Positions 22,678 to 23,251 of a stretch of 23,251 nucleotides of DNA are shown here, in pieces. This DNA comes from an uncultured Bacteroidia bacterium (GTDB lineage Bacteria; Bacteroidota; Bacteroidia; Bacteroidales; UBA932): assembly GCA_902767355.1 (NCBI GenBank), contig CACXHG010000123.1, positions 1-23,251 of the forward strand. The letters are read 5' to 3'. Each line of letters starts with the position of its first letter. Positions within the stretch are counted from its first letter, which is position 1. A program made the translations under genes and the position numbers. The notes beneath the pieces are model-generated. The model was not told the origin of the DNA, did not search any database, and was given only the letters and a program-made list of their open reading frames with translations.

Positions 22678-23251
22678 TTAGATATCTTTAATGTATGCGC
22701 GGCGTTTCTTGTGCACTTCGTGGGGGAAATGGCTCCACAGGTTAATGACCTTGTCGTTGTCCACAAGGTTGCAGTTGGTCTCGGCCTTCACGAAGCCCCT
22801 TTTCTTGAGGGCGGGGTAAAGACTTGTCACCAACAGCGCATTGACGCCTTTGTTCTGGTAGTCGGGGCGGATGCCCACCAGCAGGAACTCCACTGTATCG
22901 TCGTGCTTGATATAGAGCGACTTGAGCAGATGGAACCAGCCGAAGGGGAACAGCTTGCCGCGGCATTTGATAAGCGCTTTCGCCAGGTACGGAATCATGA
23001 TCGCCACGCCCACCAACTCGTTCTGCTCGTTGAAAATCATCGGGATAAGGCCGAAGTCCGCAAACGAAATATAGTCTTTGACGTATTTGTCTATCTGATG
23101 CTCGCTTAACTGAGAAAAACCGTAAAGATCGGCATAGCAGGCATTCAGAAGGTCGAAAATGGCTTTGGCATAATGCGTTTTCAGCTCCCTGGCATTCTTG
23201 GCGCAATAGGCCCTCAGGCCGTAGCGCCGGGCTATCACATCGCCCATCTTG
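22678..23251 (-). CDS. GNAT-like N-acetyltransferase, 5' end outside window
   Basis: The frame stays open to the right edge, so the N-terminus is missing; the ATG at 23247 is probably internal. At least 190 residues are visible. The segment DDTVEFLLVGIRPDYQNKGVNALLVTSLYPALKKRGF has the beta4-alpha3 acetyl-CoA-binding pattern of GNAT enzymes (QNKGVNALL in place of Q/RxxGxG/A). ELVGVAIMIPYLAKAL resembles the preceding strands. Bacteroidetes have larger (about 370-390 residue) proteins of this type with unknown acceptor. It is the first visible gene of a tight minus-strand operon (3 bases to the next gene). Confidence 0.75.
   Translation of the reverse strand, partial: KMGDVIARRYGLRAYCAKNARELKTHYAKAIFDLLNACYADLYGFSQLSEHQIDKYVKDYISFADFGLIPMIFNEQNELVGVAIMIPYLAKALIKCRGKLFPFGWFHLLKSLYIKHDDTVEFLLVGIRPDYQNKGVNALLVTSLYPALKKRGFVKAETNCNLVDNDKVINLWSHFPHEVHKKRRAYIKDI

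Overview
The window looks like a chromosomal segment of a GC-rich member of the Bacteroidales. The evidence is an outer-membrane lipoprotein/TonB style of nutrient uptake, GH92 and GH3 glycosidases, near absence of Shine-Dalgarno sites, and repeated matches to the Bacteroidetes promoter TTTG-N19-21-TAnnTTTG just upstream of genes. The GC-rich codon use would suit an Alistipes-like or related uncultured lineage, but the genus cannot be fixed from this sequence. No rRNA, tRNA, insertion sequence, integrase, CRISPR array or phage gene was seen, and no gene-free stretch exceeds 300 bases.

Layout. (1) 1-4095: the 3' end of an unidentified beta-rich protein with a strong terminator, a GH92 alpha-mannosidase plus a small secreted protein, and a convergent sugar-type MFS transporter. 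(2) 4096-5172: a secreted protein with a CpxP/Spy-like N-terminus and a KPNNGG repeat tail, preceded by a sigma-54-like sequence and followed by a terminator. (3) 5189-14315, the core of the window: a cobalamin (vitamin B12/cobamide) acquisition locus built as two convergent transcription units. The plus unit encodes a UPF0104/YbhN-type membrane protein, a BtuC-like permease and a BtuD-like ATPase. The minus unit starts with a clear cobalamin riboswitch and encodes a DUF4465-like lipoprotein, a second surface lipoprotein, a BtuG-like beta-propeller lipoprotein, a BtuB-like TonB-dependent receptor and a BtuF-like binding lipoprotein. The two units overlap tail to tail by 25 bp. (4) 14303-16680: a GH3-family lipoprotein whose catalytic aspartate appears to be missing. 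(5) 16722-20337: a large MscS-type channel followed by an O-acetylhomoserine sulfhydrylase. (6) 20341-23251, minus strand: a compact operon with a partial GNAT acetyltransferase, a small membrane protein, a TerB-DnaJ protein and nicotinate phosphoribosyltransferase.

How the parts fit. In the B12 locus, surface lipoproteins probably capture cobamides and pass them to the TonB-dependent receptor. The periplasmic lipoprotein then hands them to the inner-membrane BtuCD pair. The riboswitch controls only the minus unit (outer membrane and periplasm); the BtuCD unit has its own promoter with a 5' leader too short for a riboswitch. The riboswitch has a recognisable expression platform: a short hairpin whose loop can form a six-base kissing contact with the conserved GCCAC loop of the aptamer, close to the first start codon.

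The most interesting items are this split B12 locus with its two little-understood accessory lipoproteins, the riboswitch platform, the apparently inactive GH3 protein with an Arg/Gly-rich insert, and the sigma-54-like site before the KPNNGG protein. I found no system that I can call wholly new.
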